Positions 44,601 to 58,431 of a stretch of DNA of 64,000 nucleotides are shown piece after piece; position 1 is the first letter of the stretch; the number at the start of each line of letters is the position of its first letter. The stretch comes from Ridgeia piscesae. Taxonomy: Eukaryota > Annelida > Polychaeta > Sabellida > Siboglinidae. A model generated the notes under the pieces. The model saw only the letters and a list, made by a program, of their open reading frames with translations. It did no database searches and was not told where the DNA came from. Made by a program: the position numbers and the translations under genes. The stretch spans positions 400,001 to 464,000 of the forward strand of contig JAODUO010000147.1 in assembly GCA_025642075.2 (NCBI GenBank). Direction: 5' to 3'.

Positions 44601-47600
44601 GCAAATTGTTTGTCCCATCATCAGACGTTCTTTCGAGCGAGCTAACAGTCTCATGAATACGAAAAGCCAGATAAAAGATTTACATTTTGTGCTTAAAGTT
44701 CTGAATCCAAAATCGATCTATCTGTCTGTGTATCTGTAATCCTGCAGTGACACATCGAGTGTCCATGTGTCTGTGGCATGTGTATGAATATGTCAGTTCA
44801 TGTGTGGGTTTATCTATCACGTTCCCTTCAATTCAGAATCACAATTGTAACAACTGTGACAAGGCCGTACACTGCACCATTTGGAGTACCAAATTAAACT
44901 TGGTTGCGGAAACTTTAATAATAGTCTAGTCTAATAGTTTAGCGACTGAACATTTTGGAAAAGGAGGCGTTGAAGAGTGTTTTGTTAACTCTTAGATACG
45001 CAAGTCCAAAAATATAACTTTTGCTTTTGTTTAGTGCCTACGTTTTATGATTAGCTGTTGGGTGAAATACATTTTTCTTGCATCTTGTATAATCCATTTT
45101 AGTCCCAGATAGTATTAGCCCATTGTGTTCGCAGGTACATCACAAACCCACTCCTGCTGAATGGCAAGAAATTTGACATCCGGGCGTACATGCTGATAGG
45201 ATGTATGACTCCCTACCTTGTGCTGTATCACAAGGGATACGTGCGCCTCTCCATCCATGACTATGACACCAGCTGTGACAACCTGATAGCTCACCTCACC
45301 AACCAGGTGTGTGTCCGTCTGTCAGTCCGTCCGTCCATCCGTCCGTCTGTCCATGTGAGAGAGAGAGAGAAATGTAATTGTGTCAGTGTTTATGTGTGTG
45401 TTTGTTCGTTGTTTAATATGTATGTGTATGTCTGCTGTGTGTGTAAGTATATGTATAAGAGTGCATGTGTAAGTGTGTATGTATAAGAGTGTGTGTAAGT
45501 ATATGTATAAGAGTGTGTGTGTGTAAGTGTGTATGTATAAGAGTGTGTGTGTAAGTGTGTATGTATAAGAGTGTGTGTAAGTGTGTATGTATAAGAGTGT
45601 GTGAGTAAGTGTGTATGTATAAGAGTGTGTGTGTGTATGTATAAGAGTGTGTGTGTGTAACTGTGTATGTATAAGAGTGTGTGTAAGTGTGTATGTATAA
45701 GAGTGTGTGTAAGTGTGTATGTATAAGAGTGTGTGTAAGTGTGTATGTATAAGAGTGTGTGTAAGTGTGTATGTATAAGAGTGTGTGTGTAAGTGTGTAT
45801 GTATAAGAGTGTGTGTAAGTGTGTATGTATAAGAGTGTGTGTAAGTGTGTATGTATAAGAGTGTGTGTAAGTATGCATGAGAGAGATAGTGTGTTTATGT
45901 AAGTGTATGTGTGTGAGCATGTGTGTGTGCATCTAACTGGTGATGGTCATGAATATTTGAATATTCACACATTTATCATGACTTCGTACTGTTAAGTGTG
46001 TCTATTAAATGTGTTGATGTTATTGTTTATCTTCGTTTTTATTAAATGTGTTGATTTTATTGTCTATCATCATTTCTGAGCTGCGTTTCTTTTGAACATG
46101 ACAATTTTACACAGATTCTTCATTTCGTATGTCTGTTGAACATAACAAATTTTAGCATATGTTATTATTTGTCTTGTATCAAGCCTGCCACTGAGAAAAT
46201 ACACGAAATGTTTGTTGTTGTAGTTTATTCAGAAGAAGGATCCGACGTACAAACAGGTGAAGGAGGAGACAACGTGGAGCATGGACAAGTTCAACGACTA
46301 CATCAATCAAAACGTCGCCTCAACGAAGGGTTTGGAGGCAAACTGGGTGTACCACACGATGACCGTAAGTGATGTCACGGACATGATGGACATAATGATT
46401 GTTGCCACGGAAATATTAGATATCAATATGTTGATTCTGAGGTGTTGTAAGTTTATATCCTCTCCATGGCGATAGTCACCCTTTTCCATATTCGTTCGCA
46501 TTCTAGGATCTGCCAGTTTCAATTTTATAAGTTATTCTAGTTTTAAAAACACTCGTAAATGATTTAACTGCAACTGCCACTTATATCTTCAATTCCCGTG
46601 TTATATCAAAGTTATCTGATACATAGCTAAATCAAGTGTTTTGTGAGTTGGACATATAACACTTCATTTAATACCTGAAATTAGCTTTACAAGAAGATCG
46701 TTTCTACATAGTTAAATCTAATTAGATTGACGTCGTTTTCTTTCAGAATCGAGTCAAGCAGATCATGTTGTATTGCTTCATGGCTGTGAAACACAAACTT
46801 CACTGCAAGACTGGGTACTTTGACCTCTACGGCTTTGACTTCATGGTCGACGAAGACATGAAGGTAACCATTAGCAGACCATTTACCACATGTCCCCATT
46901 GCACTAGTGCTACAAATGTGACGTCTGGCTCTGTCTCTGCAATCATGGAGCTCAGTGGCATAGTGGTTAGAATATCCAATGAGAGATTCCATGTTTGAAT
47001 CCGCTTGTTGCCGTTTCCAACTTTGGGCTAGTTTTTGTGCATTAATTGCAGCATGGCTGAGTGCTTCCAAGAGAAACATATAGCATTTTCGAAGAACACA
47101 GTTCACAATTTGTATTTGATGCCTCCAAAAAATGATTCTCACATTCATGAATCGAAATTCAGTAGATGTCCTATTAATAATTATGTAACCAACCTAGCTG
47201 TGTCCAGGTATAAAACTGACAATTTGGTGACATGATTGAGTTCTTGTCAGTCATGATTTACACGCTGGACATCACTCTGTCAGAATACTCAGTCTTATGG
47301 CTGTTTTAATATTAATTAAATACTAATAACCGTATCTTCAAGTTACAACATATAATGTTTTGTTTGTCTGTCAGATCGAGGTCAGTTTTAACCCACCACG
47401 TCTGCCAATATAAAATTTTCAGACGTGGCCATCATCGTGTGCCAGGGTTACTGCTGCTGATTATGTCAGCAGCAGCATAAGGGATCAGCCACAGGTACTC
47501 CTGGCTGATCCCTTTGCAAAACTCTGAATATAAGCTCAGTCAATGAAATCGCCCACAGGGAGTGTGATTGGTCTCTGGTCATGTGATAATTTTGAGTGAT

Positions 47601-49861
47601 TTTAATCGCGCACAGCTCGCGTTACACGCCATGTTTACGATGTAGAAATATTTCAATAAAAAAAACGTACACCTGCTTGTGCAATTGAGTGAATGGGTCA
47701 TTATACTAGGATTCCCAGAAATTGTTTATCCATCGTTAAATTGAGTGTACTTGTGTTGTTCTCACGGCTGATGCAGTTGCAACTGGCAAAGTCATGTGTT
47801 GGTTTGACTCCACTAGCACTTAGCTTTGAGCTAAAAAAAGGCTAGATTTAAGAGGATGAACATGGCTCATCGAGGTCAATGGTAACTGACAAAATATATT
47901 TTCGGACGTGACTCAGTGAGGTCAAAATTGATGTTTGTTGACAATTTAATATATATTTTCAGGTGTGGCTCATCGAGGTCAACGTTAACCCTTGCCTGGC
48001 CACAAACTGCAAAGCACTGGCGGATATAGTCCCAAGGGTGGTGCAGGAGACCATTTGTAAGTTCCCTCCTTGCCATGGGTCATCTTACATTATTCTAACT
48101 TGTAAAGAGCAGTTTTTTATAAGTTTGCTACATTCTTAACTGTAAGATGTGGTTTCATAAGTAAAAAACTCCTATTCTTGTAAGGGGTTGTCTCATGAAT
48201 TCCGTAGTTGTAATTGTCTCACAATTTCAAAAAAGGGTGATCTCTTAGCTTCATAAAGTTCTACCCTTGTTAAGGGTTGGCACCATAACTTCACAAAGTT
48301 CTACCCTTGTTAAGTGGTGGCACCATAATGTCACGAAGTTCTACCCTTGTTAAGTGGCATCACAACTTCACAGAGTCGGAAGCAGTAGTGTTTCATGTTC
48401 ATTCACCCACCAGCCACTGCCACTCCTACATTGTGTGCCACTCCTGCGTGGAGTGCCACTCAAGATGTTCAGTGATTCAACATAGGTTAAAAACTAGAGC
48501 TGCCGGATTAAACCAAGATGATGTATAAGATAAGATGTATGTATTGCATGCGTTTTTGCAAGAATCGGTTAAATGCAGTTAGTATATTTTGTTGGTTTTG
48601 ATATTCCTGTTTCTGTGAAATTCTACAGGAAACTGTAAATGTGATGTTTAGTATATCATCAGTCTGAGTTGTCTTCAAATGTTGCCTGGTTTCAGACATC
48701 TCCGTTGAGTGTTTCGAGAAGGCACGTCGCTCAAAGCCGCTGTTCCCATTGAAGGCCCTTGAGACCTTTGAGATTATCTTCAGCGACACTCCAAAGGTGG
48801 GGTTCCTGAGTCCACCACGAAGCACAACAGCCCAACAGCTGGCTCCCCCGAGTGACACCAAAGGGCGAATATCTTTGTTATCGCCACTGGCCCCCCCGAG
48901 ACACACCCAGGGGCGCATTCCTTCATTATCGCCACACCGACAGGCATCTACGAAGGACATAGCCAGCGCACCGCCGAAAGGCCACGAATCAGAGTCGAAG
49001 GTGGCGAATACAAAGCCACACCAGAGCGCCAAGGAAGGTACCTCCAACAAAACAGATACGTCAACATCGAATCAGGGATTCAAAAGCCCCGATGTCAGCG
49101 ATTCGGCGAAATCTGCACCAGAGGAATCTGGCTCTGACGAGACGGATTCTAAGAAAGAATTGGCCGAGAAATCAGCTGTAGACCCTGCAGGTGGTGACAG
49201 TATTACAAAGAAAGCGTCATCAGCGAAACCAAGCGAAAATGAGAGTGATTCAAAGGAAGCACTACCGGAAAAGTCAGCAAAAAATGGAGTGGCTAGTGAA
49301 ACTGCAGCGGAAAAGGCACCCTCAACAAAATCTGCCTCAGATAGTAGCACTAAGAAAGAATTGGCAGCAAAATCAGCAGAAAATCACTCGTCTGATGAGA
49401 GCGATTCAAAGAGAATATCGTCAACAAAGTCTGCTACGAAGCATGCATCCGATAGCATTGACCAAAAGACACTATCGCTAACAAAACCAACATCTGATGA
49501 CAGTAATTCCAAAAGAGCGTCAATGGGAAAGTCGACCGAAGCTCGCAGGCGGAACAGCGGTGACTCGAAGAAGGTTCGGGGAGGGGAATCAAACGTGAAC
49601 AATCCAGTGCTGCCCAGCACGTCCGAACCGAACTCACAGTCACTGCAGAGTGATACGAAACAGCCACACGGCGGTAAGAGTTCGGTGCACAGGCTGCCAA
49701 GTTTGCCGACGCCAGCGCCGCCTCTAGTCTCGGGCATTGAGCGTCTTGCGAACTCGCCGTACGCCGAAACGGTAACGTTGAAGATGACGCACTCGTCAGC
49801 TGGCGAACACAAGAAGAGCAAAGGAGCAAGGCTGGATGGAAAACAGAGTCGTGGCAGTTAA
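23562..49861 (+). CDS. TTLL10: Tubulin tyrosine ligase-like 10 (protein glycylase)
   Basis: Exons: 23562-23583, 31113-31268, 37902-38058, 43039-43160, 43555-43746, 44274-44442, 45135-45306, 46224-46364, 46747-46863, 47963-48056, 48696-49861. All are GT-AG, phases close throughout, total 2508 bases (835 residues plus TAA). The core (about residues 95-470) carries the TTLL10 signature: YYIGGYNGT, FKWCELK, LLTNKLGLLNSL, WICKPTGRNQGKGIYLV, NGKKFDIRAYMLIGC, HLTNQ, GYFDLYGFDFMVDED and VWLIEVNVNP. TTLL enzymes are ATP-grasp ligases; TTLL10 elongates glycine side chains on tubulin and other proteins, usually in ciliated cells. The ATP-site lysine (224) and the metal-binding Glu421 and Asn423 are present, so it looks active. 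The last ~355 residues are a Ser/Lys/Glu-rich tail. Confidence 0.93.
23584..26530. other. TTLL10 intron 1, left part, no feature recognised
   Basis: AT-rich intronic DNA without a convincing exon. An open minus frame at 25390-25683 has no recognisable motif. Confidence 0.5.
26534..27703 (-). mobile_element. LINE (RTE-like) reverse transcriptase 3' fragment, copy A
   Basis: The minus frame 27434-27024 reads PEKVESFMDLGSVADTNG, IGNARAAFFVLNNI, and KCSWTGHT, and the remnant KTHHILREALRWNPQGK follows after a stop. This is the C-terminal region of an RTE-type reverse transcriptase. A 22-base perfect palindrome lies at 27513-27534. It is one of two tandem copies. Confidence 0.85.
27704..28830 (-). 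mobile_element. LINE (RTE-like) fragment, copy B, tandem duplicate
   Basis: Nearly identical to copy A; the 136-codon minus frame (28556-28146) differs from it at a single residue (Asn for Ser). The spacing between matching sites is about 1170 bases at the left and 1122 at the right, because copy B lacks roughly 48 bases near its left end. Confidence 0.9.
28830..31112. other. TTLL10 intron 1, right part, no feature recognised
   Basis: Mixed AT-rich intron. A short TGCATGCA-rich stretch lies at 29545-29615. No exon or named element could be supported. Confidence 0.5.
31113..31268 (+). CDS. TTLL10: TTLL10 exon 2
   Basis: Encodes PDTKLNYQDLLKNLRRISKS and TTRRQTNITPPYP. Acceptor GTTTCAG, donor GTGAGT. 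The region is N-terminal to the ligase core and poorly conserved, so identity rests on the phase match to exons 1 and 3. Confidence 0.8.
31636..35115. repeat. 58-bp minisatellite with higher-order duplication
   Basis: About 60 copies of a 58-base unit (contains GGTTGGAGTCAGTAGAG, TTGCAAGTGGCAATGAGAG and ACAGAGGAGTCTGGAGACA) in TTLL10 intron 2. Variants (GGTT/GATT, GAGAGA/GAGGGA, GTCTGG/ATCTGG) recur in the same order: the block at 32506-32817 is repeated at 33667-33978, 1161 bases (20 units plus one base) away. A one-base insertion (TTGCCAAG) recurs at about 33330 and 34837. Confidence 0.97.
35737..35778. repeat. AT array
   Basis: About 20 TA units followed by a short GT run. Confidence 0.93.
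36000..36355 (+). repeat. Dispersed repeat, unclassified (copy 2)
   Basis: Matches the reverse strand of 3080-3420. The preceding stretch (about 35915-36000, GAAATTAAACTATTATTATT) resembles a LINE 3' tail, but a reverse transcriptase frame is not visible. Confidence 0.72.
36418..36572. repeat. 12-bp minisatellite
   Basis: About 13 copies of GATGATACACCC (early copies GATGATACACGT) in TTLL10 intron 2. Reads as an Asp-Asp-Thr-Pro repeat on the plus strand by chance of unit length. Confidence 0.95.
37085..37430 (-). mobile_element. tRNA-derived SINE (copy 2)
   Basis: On the minus strand it starts with box A TGGCTCAGGGG and box B GGTTCGAATCC, both perfect matches to RNA polymerase III promoter consensus. 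Body and tail match 12349-12690, and it ends with GACTGGATACTG, CTATATAAGAA and a T-rich tail. Confidence 0.9.
37902..38058 (+). CDS. TTLL10: TTLL10 exon 3
   Basis: Gly/Ala-rich linker, then ALPPNMEPTYYIGGYNGTA, the start of the TTLL10 core. Acceptor CACCAG, donor GTGAGT, ending in phase 2. Confidence 0.9.
38540..38645. repeat. AT array inside the Penelope-like element
   Basis: About 80 bases of TA repeat plus short AT-rich runs, located just after the endonuclease-like region. Confidence 0.95.
39595..42060 (-). mobile_element. LINE (CR1/L2/Jockey-type) nested in the Penelope-like element
   Basis: The minus strand begins with the end of an AP-type endonuclease (RDCIIMGDFNHGHIQW, TRGENVLDIVLS, SDHNQIHFI; about 42040-41760). 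Degraded reverse transcriptase follows: LYKVPHQRLLLKLKAHGIG (about 40730-40670), QLGPILFLIYINDLG (about 40520-40560), and FRKIKSDADRQHLQDDLNKL with HTGHGNEDAQYTMGDRTK (about 40480-40310). One open frame crosses from Penelope into LINE sequence near 42060, which marks the left junction. Confidence 0.87.
42706..43038. other. TTLL10 intron 3, right end
   Basis: AT-rich intron leading to the exon 4 acceptor. Two AG sites lie close together (43028 and 43038); only the second keeps the frame open. Confidence 0.6.
43039..43160 (+). CDS. TTLL10: TTLL10 exon 4
   Basis: Encodes LSSGLGWKRTKDKLDET and YKFKWCELKSAINYQSFKEG. Acceptor GTTGCAG, donor GTTAGT. A CTGTCC microsatellite starts about 35 bases past the donor. 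Confidence 0.93.
43196..43440. repeat. CTGTCCAT/CTGTCCGT microsatellite
   Basis: Eight-base units (CTGTCCGT and variants) shorten to the four-base CCGT at the right end. It starts just inside TTLL10 intron 4. Confidence 0.96.
43555..43746 (+). CDS. TTLL10: TTLL10 exon 5
   Basis: Encodes NHIPNCQLLTNKLGLLNSLQ and KLDFLPETFRLSEHKH. Acceptor CGCCAG, donor GTGGGT. The codons are richer in G and C than the surrounding intron. Confidence 0.94.
43900..44229 (+). repeat. Tandem duplication of a ~162-bp intron segment
   Basis: The segment starting TGATGAAAATGTTGCATG and ending TATGCAAAAACATGG occurs twice in a row in TTLL10 intron 5. The copies differ by a few bases and a short length change in a T-run. 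The right copy ends about 45 bases before the exon 6 acceptor. Confidence 0.92.
44274..44442 (+). CDS. TTLL10: TTLL10 exon 6, ATP-binding motif
   Basis: Encodes EDEVWICKPTGRNQGKGIYL, the ATP-grasp lysine and glycine-rich loop, and ends in LNRIIQR. Acceptor TTTCAG, donor GTCAGT. Confidence 0.95.
45135..45306 (+). CDS. TTLL10: TTLL10 exon 7
   Basis: Encodes YITNPLLLNGKKFDIRAYML, YHKGYVRLSIHDYD and HLTNQ, core TTL-domain motifs. Acceptor TTCGCAG, donor GTGTGT, and the GT-rich repeats begin at the donor itself. Confidence 0.95.
45307..45930. repeat. Compound minisatellite from the splice donor (GTCC units, then TATGTATAAGAGTGTGTG)
   Basis: Short CCGT and GA runs, then about 16 copies of a 22-26-base unit built from GTAAGTGTGTATGTATAAGA. 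Each longer unit carries GTAAGT or GTATGT, both good 5' splice site sequences. Confidence 0.94.
46224..46364 (+). CDS. TTLL10: TTLL10 exon 8
   Basis: Encodes FIQKKDPTYKQVKEETTWSM and NVASTKGLEANWVYHTMT. Acceptor TTGTAG, donor GTAAGT, phase 0 at both ends. Confidence 0.95.
46747..46863 (+). CDS. TTLL10: TTLL10 exon 9
   Basis: Encodes FMAVKHKLHCKTGYFDLYGF and DFMVDEDMK, part of the ATP-grasp fold just before the metal-binding motif. Acceptor TTTCAG, donor GTAACC. Confidence 0.95.
46943..47080 (+). mobile_element. tRNA-derived SINE fragment (second type)
   Basis: Box A TGGCATAGTGG is perfect; the B-box-like GTTTGAATCC follows 35 bases on. The phrase CATTAATTGCAGC is shared with the SINEs at 12349 and 37085, so the bodies are related. 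Confidence 0.65.
47963..48056 (+). CDS. TTLL10: TTLL10 exon 10, metal-binding motif
   Basis: Begins VWLIEVNVNPCLATNCKAL. Glu421 and Asn423 correspond to the E-x-N magnesium ligands of TTL ligases. Acceptor TTTTCAG, donor GTAAGT. Decayed copies of its acceptor and first codons lie upstream (see findings). Confidence 0.95.
48210..48370 (+). repeat. Short tandem repeat, ~46-bp unit
   Basis: About four imperfect copies containing ACTTCACAAAGTTCTACCC and TTGTTAAGTGGTGGCACCAT in TTLL10 intron 10. Confidence 0.8.
48696..49861 (+). CDS. TTLL10: TTLL10 last exon with long disordered tail
   Basis: Starts with the last core residues (ISVECFEKARRSKPLFPLK) and continues as about 355 residues rich in Ser, Lys, Glu and Ala. 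The middle has a loose repeat of the pattern DS-KKELA-KSA spaced 20-25 residues apart. No folded domain is visible. Stop TAA at 49859. Confidence 0.93.
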
Positions 49862-50900
49862 TGCAAATTCCACCTAGCTGTCATCCCCGATTCTATCGTC
49901 ATCCATCTTGTAAGTGGTTGTCACGTGTTCTGGAGCCTCCCTAGGCTTGGAACGCAAGTGTCAGGGGATAAACTTTGATCGTCGGTCAACTGGTAGTCCA
50001 TTAGATAGGACGTACATGGCACTTGTTTTAAAACAAACGTACCTCACGTTGTAACACTTTATTTTAACTCTAAACTTAAAAAAAACGCAAATTGGTAATT
50101 TAAAACACAGTAAAGCGTAACATGTAGACTCTAGCACTGATGTTACCAGCCTGCAAATCTGCGGGGAAAAAAAGAAAAATATATACTTACATCATGTCAA
50201 CGTATAACATGATGAATTCTAAATGTTGTCCTTTCAGGGATAGAAAATGTGTAATATGAATTTTTTTGAATGACCTGTTTCTAACATACTTATAGTATGT
50301 TACGTTCACAAAAGTAGCATTTCTCGGAGCCCTAAATGTAATTTAGCACCCCTGCATATAAGTGAGTTCTCAGACACACCTCAAACGGCTCGCTGTTTTG
50401 ACATCTTAGGTTTTACCAACTCAGGTATGTAGTACACAGTAACGGCCTGATTTAGAAAAAAGCACTAATCATAGAGCATATTAACGGTTTTAACAAGCTT
50501 TCTAAATTGTATTTAGTTGTATGTGTATGTAAGAAATGCAGCATTGGTACAATGCTTTAAAATGTTACAGTTTTGAAGCAAGACGTAGACTCGACCATCT
50601 ATGTTCCTCTTAGCAAATGTTGCAGCTCGACTAAAACAGGAAAAAGGGGCTTTGCTCGAGATGACAAGATTTTTCAAGTACAATTGTGTGATAGTAATGT
50701 ATAGATTTGTAACTCATCCACAAGATTTGTCATGACATAGGACAATAGAGCCAGAACTGGAGAATGGTCACTAACGAAAGGTACAGGTGTAGCACAAGTC
50801 TGTGATATTAATGTAGCATATGTCTCTGTGAAGTTTAATAACAGTTGTCAACGATATGAGTGAAGCTTAAGTAATCAATAAAAGAGATGTCTTCAGGAAA
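49862..50900 (+). other. TTLL10: TTLL10 3' untranslated region
   Basis: AT-rich sequence after the stop with no gene. It ends near a canonical AATAAA at 50877. Confidence 0.7.
50877..50882 (+). terminator. Poly(A) signal AATAAA for TTLL10
   Basis: First good AATAAA hexamer downstream of the TTLL10 stop, followed by GT-rich sequence (TTGTGGTTGTTTTTGC), as expected for a cleavage site. Confidence 0.65.
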
Positions 50901-52098
50901 ACTTGTGGTTGTTTTTGCTGTACATTCATTGGCCTTTGGATAAGTCAAAGTTTCTTGGGATCATCGCAGTATTTTACTTTACAGGCCTATCACAGTACTT
51001 ACACTTACACTTATTATTATTTATCAGTATCTTGATTACCACTGTTCTTTAGACCCACAACTTAAGAAGAATACCCAGTAGGTAAATGAGATTTTTTATT
51101 ATGGAGTGGAATGTTGTTAGATAATACATAACAATTGTAACACATCCACAGTATCCTTGAAAATTCAGGCTCAGACGTGCAACAAACAAAATCATTTGGC
51201 GCAATCATAAATGGGTACAGTCCATGGTCGAAAAGCAATTTCAAGCAAATATGTTTTAAGTTTTTTTTTTTACAAAAGGTGGCTAGTTTCAGAATGTTTG
51301 CGATAGGCAATTGATTCTAGATTGTTGGCAAAGCTACAAAGAAAGCACATTTGCTGATATAGAGTTTAGTTTTAGGAACAGAAAGTTGTTTGGAAACGGA
51401 TGATCTAAAGATCTTAGAGATATCAGAGAAATGTAGCAGACTAAGTATGATGGTTGTTGAGTAGGAAGAGTACGGTATGTAAAAGTAGCCAATTTAATTC
51501 TGTGTCACTGCACAAAGGCATACATGAGATCGAGGTTGACAATGAATCCCATGGGTCTTCTGGTGAATTAGGGGATTTTGAGTGTGGCTATGAAATTACA
51601 ACTTATTTTAGACTATTCTGCAAACATATTTTATGCAGAACTATCTACAAATTCTATTTGTTATTTTCGGTTGGTGCCCAAAACAAGAAAACTAAATCTT
51701 GTTTACTTCACTAAGAGATTTTAGTGGCACATTGATGTAATGCCAGTCGTGTGAACTGTGCACATCTGGCTGCATAATAACTCACCAGGTGGTGCCACTA
51801 TAACTATTTATTTCACCATGTGCAGTGACAACAAAACCACCCACAAGGGTAAATTTTGCAATTTGATACGACCAGTACCACCAGTACTACAAGTTTCTAA
51901 CGTGATTGTACAAATACGATTTGATTTTAATGATTTCTTTAGTGCAAACATCCTTGGAAATCTTAGTTCAGTTGCACTACAAAATCCAAAGGATTAACAT
52001 TCTCAGGATAACGTGCAAACCAAGTTGTCAACCGATGCACGAGTTGCAGGGAGGTTGAAGATAATTGCAACACAACACAATCACATAAAATAATGCAT
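50901..52098. other. Convergent intergenic space between TTLL10 and MAGOH
   Basis: AT-rich, with no coding sequence recognised. Short open frames have no supporting features. Confidence 0.55.
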
Positions 52099-52104
52099 TT
52101 TATT
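52099..52104 (-). terminator. Candidate poly(A) signal for MAGOH
   Basis: AATAAA on the minus strand about 700 bases after the MAGOH stop. Other A-rich sites exist nearby, so the assignment is tentative. Confidence 0.45.
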
Positions 52105-52599
52105 ATCCTATTCAACTTTCAAGGAAAACTTTAAATCTATTCCCCACTTGTATTAAAGTTATAATAAAAGTTATAATAGAAATCTTGACTTTCTATTTGC
52201 TTGTTCATTCAAGACACCACATTTTTATAATGACTAATTCACATGGGATGCGTTGACTAACTTCGCTTGATCATCCAACAAAATCCCTCATTCCATTTAC
52301 AAAAACATCAATGAAAACTGTACTGTTAAGAAAATGACATGATCAATAAAAACATTCTACACGAACACACATCAACATAGGTTGATGGCATGCAATGATG
52401 CCGTAGTCATTCACCCACAGAAACATAGCTGCAACACACAGGAATGATGTGCATACTGTGAAGATTCCATAACACCGGATTGGACGTCACACGCTCCTTC
52501 CAAAGGAGTGACCAGTCATTTACATTGACTCATTGTTGACATCAGGTGACACAGGATTCCAGTCTACAGTCTAGCCGCGGAAATGACACCACAGGCTTA

Positions 52600-52790
52600 A
52601 GGACACAGGTTGTGAAAGTTTGCAGAACCAATCCGTGATTGCGTGATAGTACAACATGAGTGTCTTTCAGATGACACACAGGATTGCAGGCTACACACAG
52701 TGCAGCCTCCCAGGGGTCCTCCCCAGCGGCTTAAGGACACGGGTCGTGAAAGTTTGCAGAACTGATCCGTGACTGTGATAGTGAGGTGCA
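52600..52790 (-). repeat. Direct duplication in the MAGOH 3' region
   Basis: Two ~50-base segments share GGCTTAAGGACACAGGT/GGGT followed by GTGAAAGTTTGCAGAAC and ATCCGTGA. They start about 135 bases apart, within the predicted 3' untranslated region. Confidence 0.8.
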
Positions 52791-52806
52791 ACTGTGTGAC
52801 TGTGGC

Positions 52807-56842
<4,036 letters not shown>

Positions 56843-57159
56843 GCTCTGAAGTGAGGTTTATCACTCTGCAGCGCTTCCTTACTCAATCAGGTTCTCCGTG
56901 AAGCGAAGCGATGAGAAATGGGACCGTTCATTATTTGAACCCAGTAAAGTCCATAATTTTTCCATTCGTAAATTACTTCAGTCATTATCAATCATTATTT
57001 TGTGTTAATATTTGAACAATTATAATAATGTGAATATGTCAACGATACAATTATTACATCAATAAAGCCTAATTTTATGTCATCGTTATGTACGCCATGC
57101 AGTTGCTACTACGGACCAGTTGCCAGTAATGTCTAACCAGATCTAGCTGGCGCCAATTT

Positions 57160-57550
57160 TTGCATGTATTCATCTTGTAGTCCAACACGTGGCGCCACTG
57201 GTAAGGTGGTGGATCGGTGGGGGCGAGTGGGACGCGTCCCCCCACTCCGCCACCCTTTTTCAGTTCAGAAAAACAACTTTGTTGGCATATACAGAGACTG
57301 ATCACTCCCCTCTTAAAAAAGTCCCAACATAGGTCTAGTAGATGTAAGACCACAATAAGGTATGCATGTATTATTTATTTTGTACTCATTACACGTATTT
57401 TATATGTTTTTTGCTGTCATTTTAAATACTCTGTATGCTTTTTATGTTTTATGTCTCGTTGCTTTACACTTGTTTGTCGGAAAATAGATCAGATGAGCTA
57501 ATGTTATCAAATTCACATGTAAACAGACGTTAAATAAAGCTTCTTGTATC
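57160..57550 (+). other. Possible LINE 3' untranslated tail upstream of MAGOH
   Basis: A T-rich 3'-UTR-like segment ends in GTTAAATAAAGCTTCTTGTA and short repeats of TCTTGTAT, resembling the tail of a retrotransposon. No reverse transcriptase is attached. Confidence 0.4.
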
Positions 57551-57879
57551 TTGTATTTTGTAGGTGCTCGTCCGCCATTACCCGTGCGACCAAAGAGTAC
57601 CCTATAAAAGCAGCATTATGCAGGTTGTCTGAATTTCTTTGAGCACATATATATGTAGTGTGGAGTGAGTAGAAATGATGTTTTTGTGCAGTATGGCATA
57701 AGAGCTGTCAAATTATGACAGCTGTCAGTCGGTGCATTTCTGCGTATTAATACAGTTGTCATTTTGCTTGGTGATGTAATCAGGGGCACTTCGTGGGTGG
57801 TTCAAGCAGAAATGGAGGGGTGTAAGGTGGGCGGACGGGCGGGCGGATGGATGGAAGAAGGGGGCGAGGAAGAATGGGA

Positions 57880-58400
57880 AAGGGAGGAGACAGATAGAGA
57901 GAGAGGGGGAGAGGGAGAGGGAGAGGGAGAGGGAGAGGGAGAGGGAGAGGGAGAGGGAGAGGGAGAGGGAGAGGGAGAGGAGAGGGAGAGGGAGAGGGAG
58001 AGGAGAGGGAGAGGAGAGGGAGAGGGAGAGGAGAGGGAGAGGGAGAGAGAGAGGGAGAGTGAGAGTGAGAGGGAGAGGGAGAGGGAGAGGGGAGAGGGAG
58101 AGGGAGAGGGAGAGGGGAGGGAGGGAGAGGGAGAGGGAGAGGAGAGGGAGAGGGAGAGGGAGAGGGAGAGGGAGAGGGAGAGGGAGAGGGAGAGGGAGGG
58201 AGGGAGAGGAGAGGGAGAGGGAGAGGGAGAGGAGAGGGAGGGGGGGAGAGGGAGAGAGAGGGGAGAGGGAGAGGGAGAGGGAGAGGGAGAGGGAGAGGGA
58301 GAGGGAGAGGGAGAGGGAGAGGGAGAGGGAGAGAGGAGAGGGAGAGGGAGAGGGAGAGGGAGAGGGAGAGAGGAGAGGAGAGGGAGAGGGAGAGGGAGAA

Positions 58401-58431
<31 letters not shown>

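Noticed and set aside
47430..47520. Hairpin AAGGGATCAGCC...GGCTGATCCCTT as an RNA gene or transposon end
   Set aside because: The short inverted repeat is real, but no second end, tRNA/miRNA pattern or related copy was found in the window.
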